The notes under the pieces were generated by a model. It had not been told where the DNA came from. It made no database searches and saw nothing but the letters and a program-made list of their open reading frames with translations. From Pedobacter sp. PACM 27299 (lineage in GTDB: Bacteria; Bacteroidota; Bacteroidia; Sphingobacteriales; Sphingobacteriaceae): DNA of 64,000 bases. Shown here piece after piece: positions 27,330 to 35,027 of this stretch; position 1 is the first letter of the stretch; the number at the start of each line of letters is the position of its first letter. The stretch lies in NCBI RefSeq assembly GCF_001412655.1, contig NZ_CP012996.1:4774001-4838000 (forward strand), given 5' to 3'. The position numbers and the translations under genes were made by a program.

Positions 27330-27657
27330 CAACTCCAGCTATAGCGATGCTGCTATAATTAAAGAGATCGGGCATTTCATTAAGACCAAGCGGATAAATC
27401 AAAATCTTACACAGGATGAAGTAGCCAACAGGGCAGCGATCAGCCGCTCCACCCTTAGTCTGGCAGAGCGTGGCGAAAATATCAACTTTATGAGTTTACT
27501 AAAGATCTTACGTGTATTGGATGCACTCTATGTCTTTGATCAGTTTAGAATCACCCCGCAGATCAGTCCTTTACAATTGGCAAAGGAAGATGAAAAGATG
27601 CGAAAAAGAGTTTCCAGGAAAAATTCTCAACCCAATAAAGGAGATATAGGATGGTAA
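27313..27657 (+). CDS. hipB: HipB-like antitoxin, XRE family
   Basis: The 114-residue protein has a Xre/Cro helix-turn-helix at about residues 20-75: IKTKRINQNLTQDEVANRAAISRSTLSLAERGENINFMSLLKIL. The basic C-terminal tail (KMRKRVSRKNSQPNK) is unstructured-looking. HipB binds its operators as a dimer and holds HipA inactive. It is followed by hipA with a 7-base overlap, the expected order for this type II module. Candidate operators lie upstream and over its own start. Confidence 0.9.
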   Translation: MNDISYNSSYSDAAIIKEIGHFIKTKRINQNLTQDEVANRAAISRSTLSLAERGENINFMSLLKILRVLDALYVFDQFRITPQISPLQLAKEDEKMRKRVSRKNSQPNKGDIGW

Positions 27658-28937
27658 GGACGGCTTTTGTAAAATTATGGGGAAAGAGAATCGGCGCAGT
27701 AGCCTGGGATGAAAATCAGGAGCTTGGCTATTTTGAATATGAAAAAAAATTTATGGCGGGCAATTTGGATATCTCCCCATTAAGAATGCCCTTATCAACG
27801 CGTGTCTATTCTTTTCCAGAACTGCGCAATACTGCTACCTTTAAAGGCCTCCCAGGGCTTTTAGCAGATGCACTGCCGGACAAATATGGGAATGAGCTGA
27901 TCAATATCTGGCTGGCCAGAAATGGACGACCAGAAAACTCCCTCAACCCTGTAGAGCTGTTATGTTTCATCGGTAACCGAGGTATGGGTGCCTTAGAGTT
28001 TGAACCAACTACCCTTCCCAAGAAGGATCATGCGAGTACCCTGGAACTTTCCAGTTTGATCACTATGACGATGAAATTATTGGAAAGCAGAGAGAATTTT
28101 GAGGCTCATACAGACCATGCCATGCAGGATGTATTGCTGGATGTATTAAAAATGGGTACTTCGGCCGGCGGTGCCCGCCCAAAAGCGATCATTGCCTATA
28201 ATGAAGCCACTGGGATGATCCGTTCAGGACAAACTTCTCAGGATAAAGGTTTTGAACATTGGCTGATTAAATTTGATGGTGTGAAAGATACACAGTTCGG
28301 AGCAACTTACGGGTATGGTCGAGTAGAAATGGCTTATTACAAAATGGCAACTGACGCTGGTATCGACATGATGGAGAGCCGCCTCATTGAAGAAGAAGGA
28401 AGAGCTCATTTTATGACCAAAAGGTTTGACCGCAGGAATGGCAGCCAAAAGCTTCATGTACAAACTTTTTGCGCTATACAGCATTACGATTTTAACCAAA
28501 TTTCAAGTTATAGCTACGAGCAATTGTTCCAAACCATGCGCCAGCTAAGGCTAAGTTATGCTGAAGCGGAGCAGATGTACCGAAGGATGGTATTTAACGT
28601 CTTTGCGCGAAATTGTGATGACCACACCAAGAATTTTGCTTTTTTGATGGAACCTGATGGTCAATGGAAACTTGCCCCCGCCTATGATGTATGTCATGCT
28701 TACCGACCTGAGAGCGATTGGGTCAGTCAGCACAACCTAAGTATAAACGATAAACGGAAAGACTTTACAAAAGATGATTTGTTAATCATCGCCAAGCAGA
28801 ATTCAATCAGAAATCCAGAAGGAATTCTCGCTGAAGTATTGGATACGGTAAACAAATGGCCGGAATATGCCCAGGCCTATAAAGTAGAAGAGCCGCTGGC
28901 AAGAGCAATTGACCGCACACTCATCAGAACAATATAG
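27651..28937 (+). CDS. hipA: HipA-like serine/threonine kinase toxin
   Basis: The 428-residue protein has the full HipA layout. The N-terminal subdomain (AFVKLWGKRIGAVAWDENQE ... LLADALPDKYGNELINIWL) precedes a kinase core with a Gly-rich loop-like TSAGGARPKA and a Lys in WLIKFDG. The catalytic segment is FARNCDDHTKNFAF (Asp323, Asn328) and the metal-binding DFG equivalent is APAYDV (Asp346). All key residues are present, so it should be active. E. coli HipA phosphorylates glutamyl-tRNA synthetase GltX and stops translation; the target here is inferred only. It overlaps hipB by 7 bases. Confidence 0.93.
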   Translation: MVRTAFVKLWGKRIGAVAWDENQELGYFEYEKKFMAGNLDISPLRMPLSTRVYSFPELRNTATFKGLPGLLADALPDKYGNELINIWLARNGRPENSLNPVELLCFIGNRGMGALEFEPTTLPKKDHASTLELSSLITMTMKLLESRENFEAHTDHAMQDVLLDVLKMGTSAGGARPKAIIAYNEATGMIRSGQTSQDKGFEHWLIKFDGVKDTQFGATYGYGRVEMAYYKMATDAGIDMMESRLIEEEGRAHFMTKRFDRRNGSQKLHVQTFCAIQHYDFNQISSYSYEQLFQTMRQLRLSYAEAEQMYRRMVFNVFARNCDDHTKNFAFLMEPDGQWKLAPAYDVCHAYRPESDWVSQHNLSINDKRKDFTKDDLLIIAKQNSIRNPEGILAEVLDTVNKWPEYAQAYKVEEPLARAIDRTLIRTI

Positions 28938-28965
28938 GCCGAAGTTCAGAATACTGGTTAAACAA

Positions 28966-29739
28966 TCATTTTGTTGCTTTTATAATCCCTTTTACCCAAA
29001 ACTCAGCTAAAGCTTTAGAACCTTCAGCATTGGGATGCAAATAAAATAGGCCATGCTTGCCATCTTCAGGTTTAAACAGTTTTTTATGCTGCTGCTGAAA
29101 AAAACTAAAAACACCTTTATCGCCTAGATAAACCTTATTTGGCTGGCTAATTTTATACGCTGCATGTAAAGTTTCTATTTGCGTAAAGTAACTCTTTAAG
29201 CGATCAAGCCCTTCCTGCATATATCCTGCATTATTGTGTGTATTTGGGCTATACCAAAGCGGATATTGCAGGACAAATTTAGCATTGGGGTATTTCTCCA
29301 TCAAGGCATTGATCAGCCCATTCAAATTATCCTTGTATTGAGCGGCCTGGACAGGGGCCCCGTTTGGTCCGAACATGGCGCTATCATTTGTGCCCAGCAT
29401 AATAGAGAACAATAAAAGCGCTGTTTTATCTTTTGCAAAGGTATCGGCTGCCTGCAGGACTTTTGGGAAATCAATATTATTCTTTGGCAAAAAATCTACC
29501 GTGGTATGCCCACTAAAACCTTTATTACTAATATTCACAGCGCTAATGTCTTTACGTTGTCTCAATAACTTTGCGACATGGAGCGGTGCAGCTTCGGTTT
29601 TAGGATCTGCTAAAGCACCGCCTTCTGTAATGCTATCACCGATAAAAACAATATTGATTTGATGCTCTTTTTTTGCTGAAAAAGAAGTCAAAACGCATAG
29701 CAAAAGCAAACAGGTATAATTAAAGATAGGTTTCATCAT
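28966..29739 (-). CDS. SGNH/GDSL-family secreted esterase
   Basis: The 257-residue protein has a signal peptide (LLLLCVLTSFSA). Block I reads IVFIGDSITEGG with nucleophile Ser36. The block III-like IMLGTNDSAMFGPNG follows, and FYLHPNAEGSKALAEFW supplies the block V His. It is a typical Bacteroidota SGNH hydrolase acting outside the cytoplasm on an acyl ester, probably a polysaccharide acetyl group or similar; the substrate is not determined. A DUF2199 gene lies 17 bases upstream on the same strand, so they may share a transcript although the functions look unrelated. Confidence 0.88.
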   Translation of the reverse strand: MMKPIFNYTCLLLLCVLTSFSAKKEHQINIVFIGDSITEGGALADPKTEAAPLHVAKLLRQRKDISAVNISNKGFSGHTTVDFLPKNNIDFPKVLQAADTFAKDKTALLLFSIMLGTNDSAMFGPNGAPVQAAQYKDNLNGLINALMEKYPNAKFVLQYPLWYSPNTHNNAGYMQEGLDRLKSYFTQIETLHAAYKISQPNKVYLGDKGVFSFFQQQHKKLFKPEDGKHGLFYLHPNAEGSKALAEFWVKGIIKATK

Positions 29740-29756
29740 GTTATTTATGAGTTATT

Positions 29757-30269
29757 TTATGCAAACAATGCCGCAATCCTGCACTCAGCTTCTTTCAATG
29801 GAATCCCCGAAAAATAGTCCTGAACGAATGGATGGCTGGTATCCTGATGAGGAATAACGTCTGGACGTTGATCCCCTTTTCTCGTTTCAACATTCATCGG
29901 AATTGAACCACTAAATTCATAGTCAGGAAGAAAATTTGACAGCCATCCAAAGTAAACTACCTCATGATTTTCATTATTAAAATTCTCACTGTAATCCAGA
30001 AAACTGGTTTCACTGAGTGAAACCCATACGCCGTAATCCAATCCATTACAGTTCCCTATTACTTTTTGAGTCAAGGTGACTCTTATAAAAAAATCAGTCT
30101 GATCTGGGCGGTCAATCACGCAAAAATCCTCATTGAGTTCAGTTTGTCCGTATTGTTTTTCTTCCTCGCTGAGTTCAGCATAGCTGGAGGGACATGGGAA
30201 AGCCAAAGCAGGCCATTCGTAATGTTCTTTGCCGCATGATTGGCAAGTAAAAGTAGTTAAAGCATTCAT
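29757..30269 (-). CDS. DUF2199 protein
   Basis: The 170-residue protein begins with a zinc-ribbon-like pair of cysteines in FTCQSCGKEHYEWPALAFPCPSSY. It continues with EEKQYGQTELNEDFCVID, the IRVTLTQKVIGN strand, and NGLDYGVWVSLSE. This order matches DUF2199, a widespread family without assigned function. It is cytoplasmic (no signal peptide). It is upstream of the SGNH hydrolase gene by 17 bases. Confidence 0.85.
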   Translation of the reverse strand: MNALTTFTCQSCGKEHYEWPALAFPCPSSYAELSEEEKQYGQTELNEDFCVIDRPDQTDFFIRVTLTQKVIGNCNGLDYGVWVSLSETSFLDYSENFNNENHEVVYFGWLSNFLPDYEFSGSIPMNVETRKGDQRPDVIPHQDTSHPFVQDYFSGIPLKEAECRIAALFA

Positions 30270-30385
30270 AATTCTTCTAATGTTATCATCTGATTTTTTC
30301 TAAAGGAGTTGATTGAGTTTTTCCATCCAATTGATCTATGTACTTCTTGCTTTGGTCAATCCTGGAGTAGTTTATACAAGAGTTA

Positions 30386-30784
30386 TTATGGCAAGAAGGT
30401 TTCATGTAAATCCAGCCATTGTAATTGGACATTTTCATGATGCACAAATAAAGCGGTTGAAATGCGTTTATTATCTGCTCCTCCTCCGGTTTGGATCTCT
30501 ATATATTCCATCAATATTATACCTTCCTGCTCAAAACGCAGACTGATATCTTTTACTTCTAATACGATTCCCGTTTTCGCGGCATATACTTCCGGCAACC
30601 AATCTGCCAGATCAGCGCGACTTCTTGCTACTCCTGTTGGACTGATCATTCTGAAGTTTGCATGAAAAGCCTTCAATGCCAGCATTTCTTCCATTTCCGA
30701 AGGGCTCATCTCTCCCCTAAACCATTTTTCAATTTGTTCATGGAAATGAACAATTTCATGTCTGGCCAATTCATTTAAATTCAT
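30386..30784 (-). CDS. NTF2-like (DUF4440-type) protein
   Basis: The 132-residue protein has an N-terminal helix with several His and Glu (NELARHEIVHFHEQIEKWFRGE), then MLALKAFHANFRMISPTGVARSRADLADWLPEVY and strands ending LFVHHENVQLQWLDLHETFL. The fold reading is NTF2-like with a small hydrophobic pocket. No catalytic residues can be assigned. It lies 116 bases from the DUF2199 gene on the same strand and divergent from the siderophore receptor. Confidence 0.75.
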   Translation of the reverse strand: MNLNELARHEIVHFHEQIEKWFRGEMSPSEMEEMLALKAFHANFRMISPTGVARSRADLADWLPEVYAAKTGIVLEVKDISLRFEQEGIILMEYIEIQTGGGADNKRISTALFVHHENVQLQWLDLHETFLP

Positions 30785-30907
30785 AGTGATTAATTCTTAT
30801 CGTTTTTCTACCATTGACAATTTCTGAGATATCAGTACCAGGAACGCAATATAAATGTCAAAACTAAGGAATAGATATGGAATAAACTGACAAAACAAAG
30901 CGACCTG

Positions 30908-30939
30908 TTTGGATTAAGTCTAAATAAGGTCTACTTTTG
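30908..30939 (+). promoter_or_regulatory. Bacteroidota promoter of the TonB receptor
   Basis: TTTG at 30908-30911 and TACTTTTG (TAnnTTTG) at 30932-30939 with a 20-base spacer, a full match to the Bacteroidota housekeeping promoter. Transcription would start near 30946, about 10 bases before the ATG at 30956. Confidence 0.8.
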
Positions 30940-30955
30940 CAGGAAATTTCAAAGC

Positions 30956-33448
30956 ATGAGAAAAATCTTATTCATCATACTATTTACCAGCATTCACATC
31001 ATTGCATTCGCACAGCAAAAAACACTGATCCAAGGCCATATTCAGAACCCGAATGGTCAAGCACTAGACGGTGTGACCGTTTCTCTTGTTGAACAAAAGA
31101 GTACGACCATGACCGATGTGAAAGGCAATTTCCAATTCAGTACAGATTTAAAAGGGAAACTGACCATTAAGGCTTTATTGATCGGGTATAATATGGCTAC
31201 GAGTAAAGTAGATATCCAGGATACTAACGTAAAGCAAATTAAACTAATACTCATCCCTAGTGATGAAACTTTACAAACAGTAGAAATCACAGGTAGAAAG
31301 GAGAAGAATTATACAAATTCTGTTTCTTTCGCTGGTACCAAGACCGCAGCAGAGATTAAAGATGTCCCACAATCCATCCAGTATGTCACCAAAGAACTGA
31401 TGCAGGATCAAGGTGCGGTACGGATGACAGATATTGTAAAAAACGTGAGTGGTGTAAATCAGTACACTTTCTACGACGATGTTTCTATCCGTGGATTTAG
31501 AAATCAGGGTGGTGTGGGCAGCAACAGCTCTAACCAGCTCTTCAACGGATTAAGAACTTTTAACGGTTTCTGGCGACAAAACCTGCTGAACTATCTGGAA
31601 CGCGTTGAAGTGATCAAAGGACCTGCTTCTGCTCTTTTCGGCAATGCAAATCCTGGAGGAACGATCAACAAAGTCACGAAAAAGCCTTTAGACACCACTC
31701 TTAGGTCCATCAATTTTCAGTTGGGCAGCTTCAATACGGTGAGAACAAATGCCGATTTTACCGGACCAATGAATAAGGAAAAAACATTATTGTACCGTCT
31801 TAACCTTGGTTATGAAAATGCAAATTCCTTCCGTGACCTCCTGTTTGACAAGAATATAGTGGTGGCTCCATCACTTTCTTACATTCCTTCGGACAGAACC
31901 AGGATCAACTTTGACCTGGTTTATAATAAGTCAAACAGCAGATTAGATCGTGGACAATCTATCTTTGGATCGACAGACCTTTACTCCACCCCAACATCGC
32001 TTAATGTGGCAGACATCAATGACTTCCTGAATGAGGAGACCTATCTTGTCACCACCTCAGTTAGTCATAAGCTAACTGACCACATCACCTTTAATACTTC
32101 ATTTTTAAGAACTGGCTATCGTCAGGACTTATTCGAGCACCGCAGCACTGCATTTGCAGTAGATGAAAAGGGAAAACAAATTCAGGAACTTGCTTTCAGA
32201 CGCGCGAGTTTACGTCACAACGAGCAATTTAGTGACAGTTTTACCGCTTACCTATCTTCAGATTTCAAAACCGGACCATTACAACACATGCTGGTGACCG
32301 GATACGATTACAATAATAGTGTGATCCCAATTGGCTCCTCACAGCAAGACGCAACAGGATACCGTTTAAAAGACGGCTCAGTAACTGCTAAATATGTAGT
32401 GAAAGACTCCGCTAAATATGAAATGTATTCCTACAAAGGAAAAATGATCCCAAAACCAAATGTTCCTTCCTTTGACCTGAGTAAAAATACTCACTCCTTA
32501 CTTGATGTAAACGGTTATGTTTATGCGGCCAACAACACAGACGTTGTGGTGCCTTCTTACTCGCAGCAACACAGTATTTATGTGCAGGATCAAATCTCCA
32601 TCAACAGACTTAAAGTTTTGCTTGGTTTACGCTATGACACCTATCTTACCGATATGGGTTATAAAACAAGTCAGGTAGAGCGTGTTAAACAAACGGCATT
32701 ACTTCCGCGTTTTGGCTTAACTTATGAGGTTAGCCGGAATATAAACGCTTATGCGACCTACACCACCGGGTATAACCCACAGACTGCCAGCAGTCAAAAT
32801 TCAAAATCAGGTGGACCATTTGATCCATTGAAGAGTAATTTATTGGAAGCAGGCTTAAAAACCGACTGGTTCAATAATAGGTTAAGTGCAACTGCTTCCG
32901 TATATAAGATTGAGCAGCGAAATGCACTTTACAATGCTTTGGATCCAGACAATCCTGACCTGATGATTCAAATCGGCAAGGATATTTCCAAAGGTGTAGA
33001 AATGGATGTGGTAGGTTATATTACCCCTAACCTAAACATTATTGCTACTTATGCCTACATCCATGCGGTACTGAAGGGAGCGCAAGGTGGTGCCGATAGT
33101 TTGTACAACAATCAACAAAAGCCAAACACCCCAAAACACATGGGTAGCCTATGGGCTAAATACCAGTTCAGCAATCCATTACTAAACGGTCTTGGTTTAG
33201 GAGCAGGTGCCTACTATGTGGGGAATCGTACTTTCGGTTTCCAGGGTCAGCAAAGTATATTGCCTTCCAAAGGCCCTTCTTATCTGCTATTCAACGCTGC
33301 CATCTATTACAAGATTGATAAAGTACAATTACAGCTGAACATGAATAACATCACCAATAAAACCCATTGGGTGGGTGGTTATGACAGCTCACGTTTATAT
33401 CCAGGAGCGCCAAGAAACTGGCTCACTTCCGTTACTTATTCCTTTTAA
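30956..33448 (+). CDS. TonB-dependent siderophore receptor
   Basis: The 830-residue outer-membrane protein has a signal peptide (ending IAFAQ). A carboxypeptidase-regulatory-like beta domain follows (TLIQGHIQNPNGQALDGVTVSL). The plug (AAEIKDVPQSIQYVTKELMQDQGAVRMTDIVKNVSGV ... VEVIKGPASALFGNANPGGTINKVTKKP) is of the FhuE/FpvA siderophore type, and the barrel ends in RNWLTSVTYSF with the usual final aromatic. It imports ferric-siderophore complexes; which siderophore is not visible. It has its own promoter just upstream and a ThuA-like gene 11 bases after it. A Fur site was not recognised. Confidence 0.94.
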   Translation: MRKILFIILFTSIHIIAFAQQKTLIQGHIQNPNGQALDGVTVSLVEQKSTTMTDVKGNFQFSTDLKGKLTIKALLIGYNMATSKVDIQDTNVKQIKLILIPSDETLQTVEITGRKEKNYTNSVSFAGTKTAAEIKDVPQSIQYVTKELMQDQGAVRMTDIVKNVSGVNQYTFYDDVSIRGFRNQGGVGSNSSNQLFNGLRTFNGFWRQNLLNYLERVEVIKGPASALFGNANPGGTINKVTKKPLDTTLRSINFQLGSFNTVRTNADFTGPMNKEKTLLYRLNLGYENANSFRDLLFDKNIVVAPSLSYIPSDRTRINFDLVYNKSNSRLDRGQSIFGSTDLYSTPTSLNVADINDFLNEETYLVTTSVSHKLTDHITFNTSFLRTGYRQDLFEHRSTAFAVDEKGKQIQELAFRRASLRHNEQFSDSFTAYLSSDFKTGPLQHMLVTGYDYNNSVIPIGSSQQDATGYRLKDGSVTAKYVVKDSAKYEMYSYKGKMIPKPNVPSFDLSKNTHSLLDVNGYVYAANNTDVVVPSYSQQHSIYVQDQISINRLKVLLGLRYDTYLTDMGYKTSQVERVKQTALLPRFGLTYEVSRNINAYATYTTGYNPQTASSQNSKSGGPFDPLKSNLLEAGLKTDWFNNRLSATASVYKIEQRNALYNALDPDNPDLMIQIGKDISKGVEMDVVGYITPNLNIIATYAYIHAVLKGAQGGADSLYNNQQKPNTPKHMGSLWAKYQFSNPLLNGLGLGAGAYYVGNRTFGFQGQQSILPSKGPSYLLFNAAIYYKIDKVQLQLNMNNITNKTHWVGGYDSSRLYPGAPRNWLTSVTYSF

Positions 33449-33459
33449 CAATAAATAAT

Positions 33460-34152
33460 ATGATGATACAAAAAACAATTACCTTCCTGATATTCAGTCT
33501 TATTTTTCTGGGTGTTCATGCACAAAGCAAAAAAAACCGTGGGAATATTCTTTATGTCCTAAGGATGGAATATCGTGACAGACCGATTGATGAAAAAGTA
33601 AAAGCACATTTGGATTCCCTGGGTTACAAAGTAACTTTCGCTGACCAGTCGGCGGAGGTGCCGAAAGCCCATGCTTATGATCTGATTATTATATCTTCGA
33701 CGGTAGGCTCACAGGATTTTGAAGGAAAATACAAGGATATGGAGACTCCAATTCTAAGCTGGGAAAATGACATCCTCGACGACTTAAGATTTACTGGTAG
33801 AAATAAAGACGTAGATTTCGGCGAGGTGACCAAGGAGCATTACATCTGGATCGTGAATGCCCCTCACCCACTCGCAGCAGGACTTCCTGCCGGCATCAAT
33901 TCGGTTTACAGGAAAGATCAACCAATGGGTTGGGGGAAACCTGGTTTAGGTGCTTCAATTATCGCTACGATTCCCGGACAGCCGGATAAAGCGATCATTT
34001 TTGGTTACGAAAAGGGAGCAACTATGGATTATAACTTTCTTGCGCCAGCGAGAAGAGTAGCTTTCTTTTTAGACAATACAACATTTCCATTGCTAAAAGA
34101 AAATGGGTTAAAATTATTCGATGCCGCAGTAAATTGGGCCATCGCAAAATAG
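33460..34152 (+). CDS. Secreted ThuA/amidotransferase-like protein
   Basis: The 230-residue protein has a signal peptide ending near GVHAQ. The rest is an alpha/beta fold: NILYVLRMEYRDRPIDEKVKAHLDSLGYKVTFADQSAEV, then YDLIIISSTVGSQDF, PILSWENDILDDL and IWIVNAPHPLAAGLP. This resembles ThuA-like and class I glutamine amidotransferase-like domains, but no catalytic Cys is seen at the usual elbow. It is 11 bases after the siderophore receptor gene and ends with a strong terminator, so the pair is a small operon. A role in iron or sugar handling would be a guess. Confidence 0.75.
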   Translation: MMIQKTITFLIFSLIFLGVHAQSKKNRGNILYVLRMEYRDRPIDEKVKAHLDSLGYKVTFADQSAEVPKAHAYDLIIISSTVGSQDFEGKYKDMETPILSWENDILDDLRFTGRNKDVDFGEVTKEHYIWIVNAPHPLAAGLPAGINSVYRKDQPMGWGKPGLGASIIATIPGQPDKAIIFGYEKGATMDYNFLAPARRVAFFLDNTTFPLLKENGLKLFDAAVNWAIAK

Positions 34153-34178
34153 ATTAGGATCATCCAGAAGATGCTTTC

Positions 34179-34229
34179 AAAAAACACTAGAACCTGATTC
34201 CACTAGCGATTTATGTTCTGGTGTTTTTT
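34179..34229 (+). terminator. Intrinsic terminator after the receptor operon
   Basis: A 15-bp stem with one G-U pair (34179-34193 with 34215-34229) that runs into a T-tract to about 34234. It ends the TonB receptor/ThuA-like operon. Confidence 0.85.
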
Positions 34230-34275
34230 TTTTACCTGCTTTTCCTAATTAGTCTTTTGAGATTTTTAACTTAAT

Positions 34276-34592
34276 CTATTTATCCATTTTCAGCTTTAAG
34301 AAACTGCGAATGGAAATATCGACCCATTTAAAAATGATATAAGCAAAGGCAACCAGCAGTAAAACGCCGCCAGCAATAACTGGAGCCATCTGACCTATTG
34401 AAGGTTTCGTTACTTCCACCCAGCTCATGAACCACCAGTAAAAGGATAGTGAATCGATGCATAAATAATATTAGCGATGTATTCCCAGAACAAAGACCAA
34501 ATTCGTGGGTTAAAATAATGTTCGGGAACGGGAGGGTAAGGAATACAGAATGTCAATTTCAATGGAGAAATCAAGATACAATTAAATAAAAA
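34276..34592 (-). pseudogene. Decayed acyltransferase 3 (OafA-like) gene
   Basis: Two blocks on the minus strand, in different frames, match conserved parts of acyltransferase 3 membrane proteins. The upstream block reads FNPRIWSLFWEYIANIIYA, close to the family's WSLFWEY signature. The downstream block reads LLLVAFAYIIFKWVDISIR, like the last helix and basic tail, and stops at TAG (34276-34278). In intact proteins these segments lie well over 100 residues apart; here they are almost adjacent, so a large internal part is deleted and a frameshift remains. There is no long open frame. The inference is solid for a remnant, less so for the exact subfamily. Confidence 0.7.
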
Positions 34593-35027
34593 AGAGTATA
34601 AAACGTATTGGCTTTATCATTTTGTTCATCTCATACTGAAAATACAATTATTGAGTTATCCTAAATATTACAAATATTATCTTTAATGTAATGAAATTTC
34701 ACTAAATATTTAAATCTAAAAAAACATAGTAGGAACAGCAGCAAATCTTTAGTAAATTGTAAATAAAACTCCTTTCCTAAAATTAGCACTTTAAACTACA
34801 GATAATTAAAATAAACAATAAAAAACTCAAATCAATCTATTAACAACAAACCCTTCATAAATTAATAGCAAAAAAATTCTATTCTAGATCCTTTTTTTAA
34901 TACAAAAATTAATTATATGTAAATAAATTACTAAATAATACTACAATTTCCGTATTACTCTAGCTTTTGTCATTTTTTATATTTATAATTATTTATAATT
35001 ATAAATATCTTACTATTAGCTAAGTTT
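34593..35027. other. AT-rich non-coding gap before the RHS cassette
   Basis: About 435 bases of strongly AT-rich DNA with no credible gene. Next to the RHS start it contains a tandem 10-base repeat (34981-34990, 34991-35000) and a 14-base AT palindrome (34992-35005). The promoter of the RHS operon must lie here, but no TTTG/TAnnTTTG pair is recognisable. Confidence 0.5.

Noticed and set aside
30313..30546. A 77-codon plus-strand frame with a hydrophobic start
   Set aside because: It overlaps the NTF2-like gene on the other strand, which has a clear fold pattern; the codons here look like the complement of that gene.
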